This document shows positions 42,672 through 52,666 of a stretch of 64,000 nt of DNA, piece by piece. The DNA is from Pseudomonas sp. WN033 (GTDB lineage Bacteria; Pseudomonadota; Gammaproteobacteria; Pseudomonadales; Pseudomonadaceae). Positions within the stretch are counted from its first letter, which is position 1, and every line of letters begins with the position of its first letter. Both the position numbers and the translations under genes were made by a program. The DNA lies in contig NSKG01000004.1 of NCBI GenBank assembly GCA_002287035.1, positions 248,001 to 312,000 of the forward strand. Direction: 5' to 3'. Below the pieces are notes generated by a model. That model was given only the letters and a program-made list of their open reading frames with translations. It had not been told where the DNA came from and did not search any database.

Positions 42672-43015
42672 CCCGCCATTAATGCAGGTCTTGCCCGTAT
42701 GTCGTTGCTCATCAAATATTTTCAACTGTTAAATATGTTTGTCATGAAAGGGGTGTGGGGCAGGGGTGGCGGGGGATTGAGGGAGGCTGGGCAGGCAGCG
42801 GATTTGGGGGTTTCTGGGGGGGGCTTAAGCATCTGCCCAAGGCAGGCGCTGCAGGGTAGTTCGTGCGGGAGCGGATGCTCCCGCCTCCCAGGTGGGCGCT
42901 GCAGGGTAGTGCGTGTGGGGGTGGGTGTTTTTCCTGGGAGCCTTGAGCATCTGCTCAAGGCCGGTGTTGCAGGGTAGTTCGCGCGCGAGCAGATGCTCCC
43001 GCCTCCCGGGTGGCT
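42672..43015. other. Intergenic region between ectA and rhlG
   Basis: About 340 bp with no credible gene. The left part is A/T-rich (ectA leader and promoter); the right part, from about 42846, is filled by family B repeats. Confidence 0.7.
42846..43014. repeat. Cluster of family B palindromic repeats (three units)
   Basis: Three units, each starting with (G)CTGCAGGGTAGT at about 42849, 42899 and 42967. Units 1 and 3 contain GGGAGCGGATGCTCCCGC and GAGCAGATGCTCCCGC palindromes with CCTCCCAGG/CCTCCCGGG ends; unit 2 contains TTGAGCATCTGCTCAA. Related single copy at 2300-2379. They lie 3' to rhlG on the minus strand. Confidence 0.8.
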
Positions 43016-43786
43016 TTAGAGGGTAAAACCGCCGTCGATCGGGATGATGTTGCCGGTCATGTAGGCGCCGGCGCTGCTGGCCAGCATGATCGCCAGGGCG
43101 GACATTTCTTCCGGGCGGCCCCAGCGGCGCATCGGAATGTCTTCGCAGTCCTTGGCCAGGGCTTCGGGGTCGAGATGGATATGCCGGGTCATCTTGCTCG
43201 GGAAGCGTCCGGGGGCGATGACGTTGACATTGATATGCTGATCAACCAGTTCCCGGGCCAGTTGCCGTGAGAGCTGATGAACAGCGGCCTTGCTCGGGCC
43301 ATAGGACCAGGCATTTTCGTTCATGGTGGTAATGCCAGCCACCGAGCCGATATTGATTACTCGTGAGGGGTTGTCACCGCTGGCGCCTTTGCGCAGTAGT
43401 GGCAGCAGCTGCTGGGTGGTGCTGAACACGGCGGTGACGTTGAGCTGCATGACCTTGTGCCAGCCGTCAGCGGGGAAGCTTTCCAGTGGTGCGCCCCAGG
43501 CGGTGCCGGCGTTGTTGACCAGAATATCCAGTTGCTCGATATGCTGGTTCAGTTCGTTGGCCAGGGCCTTGGCCCCATCTTCGCTGGACAGATCGGCGGC
43601 CAGGGCCCGGCATTGGCCATACTGGCTCAGCTCGCTGGCGGTAGCCTGGCCTTCTTCCAGTTTGCGACTGCAGATGATGACGTTGGCGCCGGCCTGAACG
43701 AAGCCCTTGGCAATCATCTTGCCGATTCCCCGACTGCCACCGGTGACCAGGGCCGTACGCCCGGCCAGGCTGAAATATTCCTGCAT
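43016..43786 (-). CDS. rhlG: RhlG-type beta-ketoacyl reductase (SDR)
   Basis: 256 residues, the same length as P. aeruginosa RhlG. NADPH site TGGSRGIG (about 14-21), NNAGTAWGAPLESFP, catalytic INIGSVAGI and YGPSKAAVHQLSRQLA, and the end YMTGNIIPIDGGFTL. RhlG reduces beta-ketoacyl chains and was linked to rhamnolipid and PHA precursors. I start at ATG 43786 (MQEYFSLAG), which has GGAG 6 bases before and matches RhlG; the ATG at 43798 lacks a ribosome site. With phaG at the left end, this is the second enzyme for hydroxyacyl supply in the window, though the two are 41 kb apart. Confidence 0.88.
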   Translation of the reverse strand: MQEYFSLAGRTALVTGGSRGIGKMIAKGFVQAGANVIICSRKLEEGQATASELSQYGQCRALAADLSSEDGAKALANELNQHIEQLDILVNNAGTAWGAPLESFPADGWHKVMQLNVTAVFSTTQQLLPLLRKGASGDNPSRVINIGSVAGITTMNENAWSYGPSKAAVHQLSRQLARELVDQHINVNVIAPGRFPSKMTRHIHLDPEALAKDCEDIPMRRWGRPEEMSALAIMLASSAGAYMTGNIIPIDGGFTL

Positions 43787-44013
43787 GAGATGCTCCATCG
43801 AATAGTGTTGTTGATTGCTCTACCCTAGTGGTAACGGGGCTTCTGGCCAAGTTGTGGCGGGTCTTATCAGGGCCTGGAATGGCCCGCTATAGCGCTGGCA
43901 GAGTCACCGAAGTGTCGCTAAAACGACCGTCCCGGGCCGTTGCTCGTTCGGCAGTCAGCGTGGTTTTGCTTTATCCTGTGGGCACTATCGAGTTGCTGAG
44001 AAGGGGTATCCGG

Positions 44014-45933
44014 ATGGGGTCACAACGACGTTCGCGCAAGGAAGACGCTTCGGCCTGGACGGTCGCCGACAGCCGTAGCGTCTATGGCATACGTCATTGG
44101 GGTGCGGGCTTCTTCAATGTCAATGACAAGGGGCATGTCCAGGTTACCCCCAGGGGCGAGCAGGGGGCGGCTATCGATCTGCATGAGCTGGTTGGCCAGT
44201 TGCGTGACAGTGGTCTGGATCTGCCCTTGCTGGTGCGCTTCCCGGACATTTTGCAGGATCGGGTACGGCAGTTGACTGGGGCCTTTGACCATAATATTGC
44301 CGAGCTGGAGTACACCAGCGGCTATACCGCGCTGTATCCGATCAAGGTCAACCAGCAAGAGGCGGTGGTTGAAAATATCATTGCCACTGAAAATGTCTCC
44401 ATTGGCCTGGAGGCCGGCTCCAAGCCTGAACTGATGGCTGTGCTGGCATTGGCGCCCAAGGGCGGGACCATCGTTTGCAACGGCTACAAGGATCGCGAAT
44501 TCATTCACCTGGCCTTGATCGGTCAGAAGCTCGGTCACCGGGTGTTTATCGTGATCGAGAAGGAATCCGAGGTCGAGCTGGTTATTGAAGAGGCTGCCCG
44601 GCTTGGGCTGGTGCCGCAGATTGGTCTGCGGGTCCGGCTGTCGTCCCTGGCTTCGAGCAAATGGGCTGATACTGGCGGAGAAAAATCCAAGTTTGGCCTG
44701 TCGGCTGCACAGTTGCTGCGGGTGGTCGAGCGTTTCCGCGAGGCCGGGCTGCAGGATGGGGTGCGTCTGCTGCATTTCCACATGGGCTCGCAGATTGCCA
44801 ATCTGGCCGACTACCAGCATGGATTCCGTGAGGCTATCCGCTATTTTGGCGAGTTGCGCGGGCTGGGTTTGCCGGTTGATCACATCGATGTTGGTGGTGG
44901 CCTGGGGGTCGATTACGACGGTACCCATTCGCGCAACGCCAGCTCGATCAACTACGACGTCAATGAGTATGCCCACACCGTAGTGGCGATGCTCAAGGAT
45001 TTCTGCGATCAGCAGGGCCTGCCGCATCCACACATCTTCTCCGAAAGTGGCCGGGCCCTGACTGCCCACCATGCTGTGCTGGTTGTGCAGGTGACCGATG
45101 TCGAGCGGCAAAATGCCGAAATCCCGCCACTGGAAGATCTCGACAGCCAGCCGCAGGTAGTACGCAACCTGGTGGGCCTGCTGGACCGCAACGATATCGA
45201 GCTGGTGACCGAGACCTACTGGCGGGCGACCCACTACATGGCCGATGTGGCAGCCCAGTATGCCGAGGGGCGTCTGACTCTGGCCCAGAAGGCGCTGGCC
45301 GAGCAGTGCTATTTTGCTCTGTGCAATCGCCTGCATACCCTGCTCAAGGCGCGTCAGCGTTCACATCGTCAGGTGCTGGATGAGCTTAACGACAAGCTGG
45401 CCGACAAGTACATCTGCAACTTTTCGGTGTTCCAGAGTCTGCCCGATACCTGGGCGATTGATCAGGTGCTGCCGATCATGCCGCTCAATCGGCTGGAGGA
45501 AGAGCCGCTGCGTCGGGCGGTGTTGCAGGATCTGACCTGTGATTCGGATGGCAAGATCCGTCACTATGTCGATGAGCAGAGCATTGAAAGCAGCCTGCCT
45601 GTGCATGAGCTCAGAGATGGCGAGGATTACCTGCTGGGGATCTTCCTGGTCGGGGCCTATCAGGAAATTTTGGGTGACATGCACAACCTGTTCGGTGATA
45701 CCGACTCGGTCAACGTCTACCTGCGCGAGGATGGTCGGGTAGTGCATGGCGGCATCGAAACCCATGACACCATCGAGGACATGCTGCGCTATGTCCATTT
45801 TGCTCCGGATGAGCTGGTCACCCTGTACCGCGACAAGGTGGCCGGTGCGCGTCTAAGTCAGGCTGAGCGCACCCGTATTCTCGATACCCTGCGGTTGGGC
45901 CTGACGCGCTCTTCGTACCTGGCAGCCGAGTAA
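44014..45933 (+). CDS. speA: Biosynthetic arginine decarboxylase SpeA
   Basis: 639 residues. PLP enzyme that turns arginine into agmatine for putrescine and spermidine. PLP Lys in YPIKVNQQ (about residue 105), LHFHMGSQI, the phosphate-binding [26 protein letters not shown], and the second-half Cys region [20 protein letters not shown]-type ([19 protein letters not shown]). The start ATG 44014 follows GAAGGGG and fits the family; an open frame up to 43828 adds 62 residues of non-homologous, basic sequence. Convergent with the autotransporter gene, stops 16 bp apart. Confidence 0.94.
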   Translation: MGSQRRSRKEDASAWTVADSRSVYGIRHWGAGFFNVNDKGHVQVTPRGEQGAAIDLHELVGQLRDSGLDLPLLVRFPDILQDRVRQLTGAFDHNIAELEYTSGYTALYPIKVNQQEAVVENIIATENVSIGLEAGSKPELMAVLALAPKGGTIVCNGYKDREFIHLALIGQKLGHRVFIVIEKESEVELVIEEAARLGLVPQIGLRVRLSSLASSKWADTGGEKSKFGLSAAQLLRVVERFREAGLQDGVRLLHFHMGSQIANLADYQHGFREAIRYFGELRGLGLPVDHIDVGGGLGVDYDGTHSRNASSINYDVNEYAHTVVAMLKDFCDQQGLPHPHIFSESGRALTAHHAVLVVQVTDVERQNAEIPPLEDLDSQPQVVRNLVGLLDRNDIELVTETYWRATHYMADVAAQYAEGRLTLAQKALAEQCYFALCNRLHTLLKARQRSHRQVLDELNDKLADKYICNFSVFQSLPDTWAIDQVLPIMPLNRLEEEPLRRAVLQDLTCDSDGKIRHYVDEQSIESSLPVHELRDGEDYLLGIFLVGAYQEILGDMHNLFGDTDSVNVYLREDGRVVHGGIETHDTIEDMLRYVHFAPDELVTLYRDKVAGARLSQAERTRILDTLRLGLTRSSYLAAE

Positions 45934-45949
45934 GGCTCGGCCGCTAGTA

Positions 45950-48334
45950 TCAGAAACGCTGCTGCCACTGCCCCATGACGACCTGCATGGGCGCTGCGTC
46001 AGCCTGGTGGCCCGGTTGGTGGATGCCAAGCCAGGACAGCTTCAGGTCACTGTTGGTCCACAACGGGCGTTGCCAGGACAGCTCCAGATTGAGTTGGCGA
46101 CCGCTGGGCGCCAGATCCAGCTTGACCGGCTGCCAGGCGAACTGATTGCCGCTGTAACCGGTGGCCAGCCAGACCTGGGTATCGGCGCGTTCAACGCGCA
46201 GTGGTTGCTGCAAGGCCAGGCCCCAGTTGTTGAGCTGCTGCTGGTAGTGGCCGTTGAACTGCCAACTGCTGGTGGTGACGCGACCCAGATCGCGTAACAG
46301 CCCCTGGCCTGAGACCTGGCTGTGGCCAATCCAGGCAGCGTGTCCCAGTAGCCAGGGGCCGTTCTGGTAGCGACCGTAGAGACCACTGAACCAGGTATCG
46401 TTACTGTCATCCAGGCCAAACAGGCCCAGTCCACGACTGTTGAACAGGCCGTCACGGCTGCGCAGGTAACCCAGCTCCCAGGTAGTCTGATAGTTCTCGC
46501 CGATGTAGCGCTGGTAGCCCAGAGCGCCGCCCTGACGTATCGAGCTGGCGCTGCTGGTCAGCTCCAGGTGGCCGTCGCCCAGCGGCAGGCGCTGGCGGAG
46601 CCCCAAACTGCTTTCACCGGGTTGCTGCAGCCAGAAGGGGGCGGCCAGACTGGTATTGAGCAGGCCTTGTGCATGGCTGACAGCGTGCCCGCTGAGCAGT
46701 CCAAAGTCCTCGACCAGCCCCAGGTGCAGCGAGCGGCCCAGCCCTTGCTGAATGTGCAGTACCCGGCTGCCTGTGCTGCTCGGGCTGCTATGCCAGGTCA
46801 ATTGATAGTCGCCCTGTTGTTCGGACTGCAGATGACGGCCTAGCCGGTTGAGCGCATCGCTGGCCGCAAAACGGTAAGCCTGGTGGTGTACTGCACTGCC
46901 CAGATCAATGCTGAACCCAGCCCCGAGGCTGTCGGTTGCCATGGCCGATTGGCCGGCTAGGGGGTTGGTGTTGCCGAAGGGCGTGCCCAGGCTCAGAACG
47001 GCACTTTCCAGACTCAGATGCTGTCCGTCACTGCCCAGCAGTTGCAGGCTGCCGACCGGCCGGGTAGCACGTTCCAAGTCTAGTAGCCCCTGACCGTACA
47101 AGGTCTGATTGGCGTAGTCGCCGGTTTTCTCGGCAGTGCTGAGTAGGCGTTCGACGACCTGGGCACCGCTCAAGGTCGGGAACGCCTCGCTGATTACGGC
47201 CAGTGCCCCGGTTACTGCCGGTGCGGCCACCGAGGTGCCGGTCGCGGTGGCATAGCCTGTGTCGCTGTTGTTGTAGCTGGAGTTGATATTGGTCCCGGGC
47301 GCCGCCAGACACCAGGCTGCCGCGTTGCCGCAGCGGCTGGAACTGGCATGCAGTTGCCCGGTTTGCGGATCGACATTGACCACTGCCAGCCAGTGACTTT
47401 GCAGCTCCGGGTAGTGGATTGGCAGGGCGGCGAACAGCAACGGTTGACCGCCATTGTTGTTGCCGGCGGCCCAGACGTACACATGCCCCTGACTGACACC
47501 GTGCTGCCACTCGGCTAGCAGGGTTGGGTAACTATTGGCCACCTGGGTGCGGCTGAACTGAGTGGCGTCAACGCTGATGCTCCAGCTGTTGTTGAACCAG
47601 CGGGCGCCCTGTTGCCGGGCCCAGGCGAAACCATTGGCCAGTTGCTGCTCGGTGGCGGAAATCTGGTTGATATCATCGGTAAAGCGCACGTTGAGCAGTT
47701 GTGCGCCATGGGCATAACCGACATTGCCGAATCCGTCGAGCTTGGCGGCGATTACGCCGGCGACCAGGGTGCCATGACCGTCACTGTCCTGGGCATCGGC
47801 AGGGGCATTGCTGGCGCTGAATACGTTGTAGTGAGCGGCGATCTGTCCATTCAGCTCGGTGTGGCTGCTACGTATGCCGCTGTCGATCAGGGCTATTCGC
47901 TGGCCTGCACCGGTAAAGTCGCGATCATGGGCTACATGACCGTAGCTGATGTTGTAACCATTGGTGAACAGGTATTCGGCACCCAGAGGCAACAGCTTGG
48001 CGGAGTTGTCTTCCTCTGGCGGTGCGCTTGGCGGGCTGCTGGTATTGCTGCCACCGCCACCGCCACCGCCACCGCCACCGCCACCGCCAGCAGCTGCGGC
48101 CAGCCCTGCTACGACAGCCCCGCCGGCGATCCAGCCGAGATTACCGGTTTTACGTGCTGCTTGCGTAGCTTGGGGCGCAGGCGCGCTCTGGGTGTCCGCT
48201 GCAGAATCTGTCTGGCTCTGGCTGAACTGATCTTGTTCTGCGGTCTCTGCTTGATCGGCGGTGCTCTGGGCTTGGGTCAGTGGGCTGCAGGCCAGCAGTG
48301 CCCCCAGGCAGAGGTTACGGTGAAAACTGCGCAT
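45950..48334 (-). CDS. S8 (subtilisin-type) serine protease autotransporter
   Basis: 794 residues. Signal peptide (about 1-23, LCLGALLACSPLTQAQ), acidic linker, a run of 13 Gly (83-95), then a subtilisin domain with the triad D151 (IALIDSGI), H187 (SDGHGTLVAG) and S368 (GTSVAAPAVTG); the oxyanion Asn is in AAGNNNGGQ. The C-terminal ~300 residues are beta-rich and end in ...GQWQQRF with a terminal Phe, as outer-membrane barrels do. Likely secreted by type Va to the cell surface. Targets are unknown. The barrel is diverged, so autotransporter assignment is by layout. Confidence 0.85.
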   Translation of the reverse strand: MRSFHRNLCLGALLACSPLTQAQSTADQAETAEQDQFSQSQTDSAADTQSAPAPQATQAARKTGNLGWIAGGAVVAGLAAAAGGGGGGGGGGGGGSNTSSPPSAPPEEDNSAKLLPLGAEYLFTNGYNISYGHVAHDRDFTGAGQRIALIDSGIRSSHTELNGQIAAHYNVFSASNAPADAQDSDGHGTLVAGVIAAKLDGFGNVGYAHGAQLLNVRFTDDINQISATEQQLANGFAWARQQGARWFNNSWSISVDATQFSRTQVANSYPTLLAEWQHGVSQGHVYVWAAGNNNGGQPLLFAALPIHYPELQSHWLAVVNVDPQTGQLHASSSRCGNAAAWCLAAPGTNINSSYNNSDTGYATATGTSVAAPAVTGALAVISEAFPTLSGAQVVERLLSTAEKTGDYANQTLYGQGLLDLERATRPVGSLQLLGSDGQHLSLESAVLSLGTPFGNTNPLAGQSAMATDSLGAGFSIDLGSAVHHQAYRFAASDALNRLGRHLQSEQQGDYQLTWHSSPSSTGSRVLHIQQGLGRSLHLGLVEDFGLLSGHAVSHAQGLLNTSLAAPFWLQQPGESSLGLRQRLPLGDGHLELTSSASSIRQGGALGYQRYIGENYQTTWELGYLRSRDGLFNSRGLGLFGLDDSNDTWFSGLYGRYQNGPWLLGHAAWIGHSQVSGQGLLRDLGRVTTSSWQFNGHYQQQLNNWGLALQQPLRVERADTQVWLATGYSGNQFAWQPVKLDLAPSGRQLNLELSWQRPLWTNSDLKLSWLGIHQPGHQADAAPMQVVMGQWQQRF
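48051..48089. repeat. In-frame CCACCG simple repeat coding poly-Gly
   Basis: About 6.5 copies of CCACCG (plus strand), read on the minus strand as GGT/GGC codons for 13 glycines in the linker of the protease. Copy changes by 3 or 6 bp keep the frame, so this could vary linker length between strains. Confidence 0.85.
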
Positions 48335-48432
48335 GACTAATCACCCTGATTCTTGTTGTGCCAGGCTGAACTCTAGCAGGCGCGGATGATGTTGCCATGA
48401 CAGCATGGTGTGGATTGTGCACAACTGCACAG

Positions 48433-49137
48433 TTAGACCGCTTGCCGGCCCCGCTGGGTCGCCAGCGGCAGTTCGCTGAGACAACCCAACGTGCGGTTGC
48501 GGCCCTCGCGTTTGGCCTGGGACAGGGCCATTTCGGCGCGCTGGAACAGGGTTTCCAGGGCTTCATCCGGTTGCAGGCTGGCTGCACCTATGCTGACGGC
48601 CACTGGCGAGTCGACCAGCAGGTTGCTGCTGGCAATCCTTTGACGCAGTTTCTCGGCCAGTTCCAGTGCCTGCTCGAGACTGGTATGCGGGAGTAGCAGC
48701 ATAAAGCTGCCGCCGGACCAGCGTCCTAGGGCATCGGATTGTCGAATCGCGCTTTGCAGCAGGCGGGCCACGCCGTTGAGTACTTCGTCGCCGATGCTAT
48801 GGCCGTAACTGTTGTTGATCTCGTTGAAGTGATCCAGGTCTATGCATAGCAGGCTGAGCGGATGGGCATAGCGTTGGCAGCGTTTGAGCTCAGCTTCGGC
48901 GTTTTCACTAAAGCGCTGGCGGTTCCAGACGCCAGTCAGGGCATCGGTTCGGGTTAGTTTGTGCAGTTGCTGCTGGATATGGAGCTGGGCTTCACAGGCT
49001 TGTTCTTTCTGCTCGCCCAGGCGGCGTATGCGGGCCATGAGTTTCAGACAATAGCCCAGCGTGAGCACCCAGAGCAGGAAGCAAATCAGTGCCGCCATAC
49101 TGGCGACGAGTGATGAAGGCAGCCAGAACGCATCCAT
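48433..49137 (-). CDS. Membrane-anchored GGDEF protein with degenerate active site
   Basis: 234 residues. One membrane helix (about 11-30), a short coiled coil (38-60), then a GGDEF domain beginning TRTDALTGVWNRQRF. Most core motifs are present (CIDLDHFNEINNSYGHSIGD), but the signature is SGGSF (residues 141-145) in place of GG(D/E)EF, so the acid residue needed for catalysis is absent. It may bind GTP or act as a receptor or partner rather than make c-di-GMP. No strong ribosome site at the ATG. It stands divergent from a chemoreceptor gene. Confidence 0.85.
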   Translation of the reverse strand: MDAFWLPSSLVASMAALICFLLWVLTLGYCLKLMARIRRLGEQKEQACEAQLHIQQQLHKLTRTDALTGVWNRQRFSENAEAELKRCQRYAHPLSLLCIDLDHFNEINNSYGHSIGDEVLNGVARLLQSAIRQSDALGRWSGGSFMLLLPHTSLEQALELAEKLRQRIASSNLLVDSPVAVSIGAASLQPDEALETLFQRAEMALSQAKREGRNRTLGCLSELPLATQRGRQAV

Positions 49138-49588
49138 AAAAGCGAGTGACTCATCAGTGAAATGGCATAAGTCAAAAGGCTATTAATGCCTGTAATGAAC
49201 ATGGCCAGTACAGGCTGATAAGTCAAGCCGAGGATCCTGTAAGCCGACGGTTGGTCAGGCAATCTGGCTGGTGCGAACAGGGAATCCTGTACCAGTCCTG
49301 GCAACGAAAAGATCAGGATTTTGCGCCGATAACGACGCATTCTGGCATTAACGCGATAGTGGCATATTGCTTTTTTTGCTGGGGCTGCAGGAGGTTTTTG
49401 GTAAAGCCAGGGCGGGCAAATGTGTTTTTTTGTATGTGTTGCTAAAGTCGGAACGCTTTTGGGTCGATAACACAACTATGGAATAGATTCTATTGCCCGG
49501 AAGGCGTAGACGACTGGGTCATACCTGCGGCGGGTATGACGTTGACATAGTGAGTGACGGCCTGCGTGGTACGTCAAGGAGTTCCTGG
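49138..49588. other. Intergenic region between the GGDEF and chemoreceptor genes
   Basis: About 450 bp between divergent genes. It contains the sigma-28 promoter at 49306-49332 and a ~250-base leader for the chemoreceptor message. A 129-codon minus-strand frame here (to 49475) has no ribosome site and overlaps the GGDEF start, so it is not called. No riboswitch was recognised. Confidence 0.6.
49306..49332 (+). promoter_or_regulatory. Candidate sigma-28 promoter of the chemoreceptor
   Basis: GAAA at 49306-49309, 15-base spacer, then a perfect GCCGATAA at 49325-49332. Only one base differs from TAAA-N15-GCCGATAA. About 257 bp before the ATG. Confidence 0.7.
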
Positions 49589-51517
49589 ATGGGTGGTGTA
49601 TTGCGGTCAATGGGGTTTGGCACACGGCTGACGGTGATGATGGTCGGCTTGGTGTTGGCGGCGGTTCTGGCGGTCAGCACCCTGGTGTTTGTGTCCTTCC
49701 GCGAATCCTTTACCCAGGCAACGCTTGATGAGCTGGAGGCGACCGGTCGGCTCAATGCCGAGTCGTTTGTCGACTGGGCGCTGGCCCGTCAGGATGAAAT
49801 GCGTTACCTGGCCAGTCTGGATGCCGCTATCGACATTGATGAGCTAGGACTTGAGCATTTGCTGGAGCGGATTGCCGCGGCGCAGGGGTTCTACGACACG
49901 ATTTTCTTTGTCGCACCCAATGGCCGTGGAGTGGTCGGGGTGGCCTACGATGGGCGTGCCCGGGTATTGAGCCGTGATGAGGCTCAGGCTTTCGATGTGG
50001 CCGATCGGGAATGGTTCCGTCAGGCGATCAGCGGCCAGGACTCCTTCTCCCAGCCGGTACTGTCGAGGGCGACTGGCAATCGGGTCAGCACCGTGGCGAT
50101 CCCGGTCCGGCGTGATGGCCGGATAATCGGGGTGGTACGCGGCGCGGTACGAGTCGACACCATTCTGAAGCGGGTCAGTGAGCTGAACCGTGGTCCGGGT
50201 AGTGAGATTTTCCTGCTCGATAATCAGGGCGCACCGGTTACTCCGGCCAATTCGTTACGCAACATGGACCAGCCGGTCAACAGCGAAGCCGGACGGGCGA
50301 TGGCGGCTGGCCGCAGTGGCGTCGGGATCTACCCCAATGCTGCCGGGGTTCCGGTAGTGGGCAGCTATACTTTTATTCCGCTGCTGGGCTGGGGTCTGGT
50401 GCAGGAAACCGAGCGATCGGTGGCGCTGGCCGAGGTTGACGCTGTGCTCTGGATGCTGGTGCTGGTGACTGCCGGGATTCTGGTAGTGGCGGTGCTGGCC
50501 TGTCTGTCGCTGGTACGTTCTGTGGTCAAGACCCTGGGCGGTGACCCCGAGTATGCCGCTGCCATAGTGCATCAGGTATCCGAAGGCGACCTGACCGCGA
50601 CCATCCAGCTCAAATCCGGTGACAAGAGCAGCCTGCTGGCGTCAATCCATACCATGCAGAACAGCCTGCGGACCATGCTTGGTGAGGTCAGTCAGTATTC
50701 CGAACAGGTGGCTGCGGCGGCGACTGAGCTGACTCAGATCAACGAGGAAACCGAAGCCGGGATGCAGCAGCAGAACACCCAGATCAACAGCGCGGCGGCC
50801 GCCATGAATGAAATGACCGCTACTGTTGAAGAGGTAGCGCGCAACACGCTCAATGCTGCCGATGGCGCCAAAAAGGCCAGTCAGGATGCCGGGCAAGGTC
50901 GGCAGGTGGTGGCTGGTACAGTGCATGCCATCGATCAACTGGCCCAGGAGATCAATAACGCGGCGACGGCTGTGAGCGACCTCAAAAGCGATAGTGACCG
51001 GATTGGCTCGGTACTGCAGGTGATCGAAACCATCGCTGAGCAGACCAACCTGCTGGCGCTGAACGCGGCTATTGAAGCGGCGCGGGCCGGTGAGAGCGGG
51101 CGTGGTTTTGCGGTGGTGGCCGATGAGGTTCGCTCACTGGCCAGCCGAACCAAGGATTCGACCACCGAAATTCAGGCAACCATCGAGAAGCTCCAGAGTG
51201 GCGCCCTGAAAGCCGAGAACCAGATGCACAACAGCCGTGAAGGCATGCATAACGCGGTTGGCCGGATTGCCGAAACTGGCGAGTCGCTGGAGCGGATCGC
51301 CGAAGGGGTGCTGATGATCGACGAGATGATGCAGCAAATCGCCAGTGCCGCCGAGGAGCAGAGTGCCACGGCCCGGGAGATCAACCAGAATATCCACGGC
51401 ATCAATGATGTGGCCGAACAGACCGGGCGTAGCGTCGAGCAGTCAACCCAGGCCAGCGAATCGCTGGCCCGGCTGGCGGAGCAGCTGCGTTCGCTGGTAT
51501 TGCAGTTCAGGGTGTGA
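49589..51517 (+). CDS. Methyl-accepting chemotaxis protein, dCache type
   Basis: 642 residues. Membrane helix 1 (about 16-38), a periplasmic double-Cache sensor (about 40-285: [40 protein letters not shown]), membrane helix 2 (about 290-312), HAMP, and the signalling hairpin with tip [20 protein letters not shown]. The ligand is unknown; dCache sensors often bind amino acids or amines. I start at ATG 49589, after AAGGAG; the frame extends to 49493 without support. It likely belongs to the flagellar regulon (sigma-28 site upstream). Confidence 0.93.
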   Translation: MGGVLRSMGFGTRLTVMMVGLVLAAVLAVSTLVFVSFRESFTQATLDELEATGRLNAESFVDWALARQDEMRYLASLDAAIDIDELGLEHLLERIAAAQGFYDTIFFVAPNGRGVVGVAYDGRARVLSRDEAQAFDVADREWFRQAISGQDSFSQPVLSRATGNRVSTVAIPVRRDGRIIGVVRGAVRVDTILKRVSELNRGPGSEIFLLDNQGAPVTPANSLRNMDQPVNSEAGRAMAAGRSGVGIYPNAAGVPVVGSYTFIPLLGWGLVQETERSVALAEVDAVLWMLVLVTAGILVVAVLACLSLVRSVVKTLGGDPEYAAAIVHQVSEGDLTATIQLKSGDKSSLLASIHTMQNSLRTMLGEVSQYSEQVAAAATELTQINEETEAGMQQQNTQINSAAAAMNEMTATVEEVARNTLNAADGAKKASQDAGQGRQVVAGTVHAIDQLAQEINNAATAVSDLKSDSDRIGSVLQVIETIAEQTNLLALNAAIEAARAGESGRGFAVVADEVRSLASRTKDSTTEIQATIEKLQSGALKAENQMHNSREGMHNAVGRIAETGESLERIAEGVLMIDEMMQQIASAAEEQSATAREINQNIHGINDVAEQTGRSVEQSTQASESLARLAEQLRSLVLQFRV

Positions 51518-52469
51518 AGTGACGTTCGAGAAAACTCAGCAGTAGCAGGTTGACGGTCTTGGGCTGTTCCGCCTGAATCCAGTGCCCGCAGTGGGGCAGA
51601 ACATGTTGCTCCACTGCCGGTACCACGCTGGGCATTTTCTCGATGGTGTAGGCCTCTAGCTGGCCCACCGGGTCGCGATCACCGATCAGGAACAGGGCAG
51701 GTTGATGGATCTTGCGCTCGGCCAGGTCGGCGGTGCGTTCCCAACTGCGCTCGAAGTTGCGGTACCAGTTGAGCGGGCCACGAAAGCCGTTTTTGCTGAA
51801 AGTATCGACATAGACCTGGAAGGCTTCATCGGGACACCAGGCTGGCGGTTTGCCCGGGTCTTCCAGGTCGTCGAGCCAGCGTCCGTCGGCGGGCTTGTCC
51901 TGGGCCAGATTGTTCTTGCCATTGGACAGGCCGTGCATCAGCAGGCGCAGGGTGCGCGGGACGTTTTCCTCCAGCTCGGCCTCGGCCAGACCGGGCGTCT
52001 GGAAGTACAGAATATAGTGAAAGCGGTCCTGGTAGTGTTTGCGCATGGTGTCGATGGCCGGGCGCTTGGGACGTCCACCAAAAGGTACCGACAGGCCGCC
52101 GACGACCTGAACTCGCTCGGGCTCGAGCAGGGCCAGGTGCCAGGCGACCGGAGCCCCCCAGTCGTGCCCAATCATGGCGACCCGGCGATGGCCGAGCAGG
52201 TCCATGGCCTGACGGATGTCATCGCACAGGGTGATCAGGTCGTAGGCGGTGGGGTCTTGTGGTGCGCTGCTCAGTCCATAGCCGCGCATTTCCGGGGCGT
52301 GTACCCGGTAGCCGGCTTTGGCCAGGGCGTGGATCTGGTGACGCCAGGAGTACCAGCATTCAGGGAATCCGTGCAGCAGCCAGACCGGCTGGCCGTCGAC
52401 CGGGCCGCTGATGTGCAGGCTGAGCTGGATGCCGTTGACGTCCAGCAGATGCGGTTCTATGGCGTTCAT
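51507..52469 (-). CDS. Epoxide hydrolase-like alpha/beta hydrolase
   Basis: 320 residues. Marks of the epoxide hydrolase branch: oxyanion motif HGFPE (about 33-37) in [17 protein letters not shown], the nucleophile Asp in [24 protein letters not shown], and catalytic His in [13 protein letters not shown]. An Asp nucleophile fits epoxide hydrolases or haloalkane dehalogenases; HGFPE favours the first. Start ATG 52469 after GGAG; an upstream frame to 52496 is possible. It lies between two chemoreceptor genes and overlaps the first one's end by 11 bases, convergent. Confidence 0.87.
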   Translation of the reverse strand: MNAIEPHLLDVNGIQLSLHISGPVDGQPVWLLHGFPECWYSWRHQIHALAKAGYRVHAPEMRGYGLSSAPQDPTAYDLITLCDDIRQAMDLLGHRRVAMIGHDWGAPVAWHLALLEPERVQVVGGLSVPFGGRPKRPAIDTMRKHYQDRFHYILYFQTPGLAEAELEENVPRTLRLLMHGLSNGKNNLAQDKPADGRWLDDLEDPGKPPAWCPDEAFQVYVDTFSKNGFRGPLNWYRNFERSWERTADLAERKIHQPALFLIGDRDPVGQLEAYTIEKMPSVVPAVEQHVLPHCGHWIQAEQPKTVNLLLLSFLERHFTP

Positions 52470-52666
52470 GATGCTCTCCATGGGCATTGAAAACACCCAC
52501 TATGGCAAATCCGGCCGCTTTGCGCCGGGCTATTCAGCGGACGAAGCGACCATCATGCATTGACGCTATGGACACTCCGGATTTATCGCGGCCTGGGCGC
52601 ATGCGAGGAATCGGGGCTTTACTGGGATGTGTGGCAATCATAACGAGTATAGCGAGGCACCCACCC

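Noticed and set aside
43828-44013. N-terminal extension of speA by 62 residues
   Set aside because: The extension is basic and unlike SpeA; the ATG at 44014 has a good ribosome site and gives the family length.
48051-48089. Short-period repeat considered as a CRISPR or regulatory array
   Set aside because: It is a hexanucleotide repeat without spacers inside a coding region; it codes poly-Gly.
49086-49475. A 129-codon minus-strand frame before the GGDEF gene
   Set aside because: It overlaps the GGDEF start in another frame, has no ribosome site and covers the sigma-28 promoter region.
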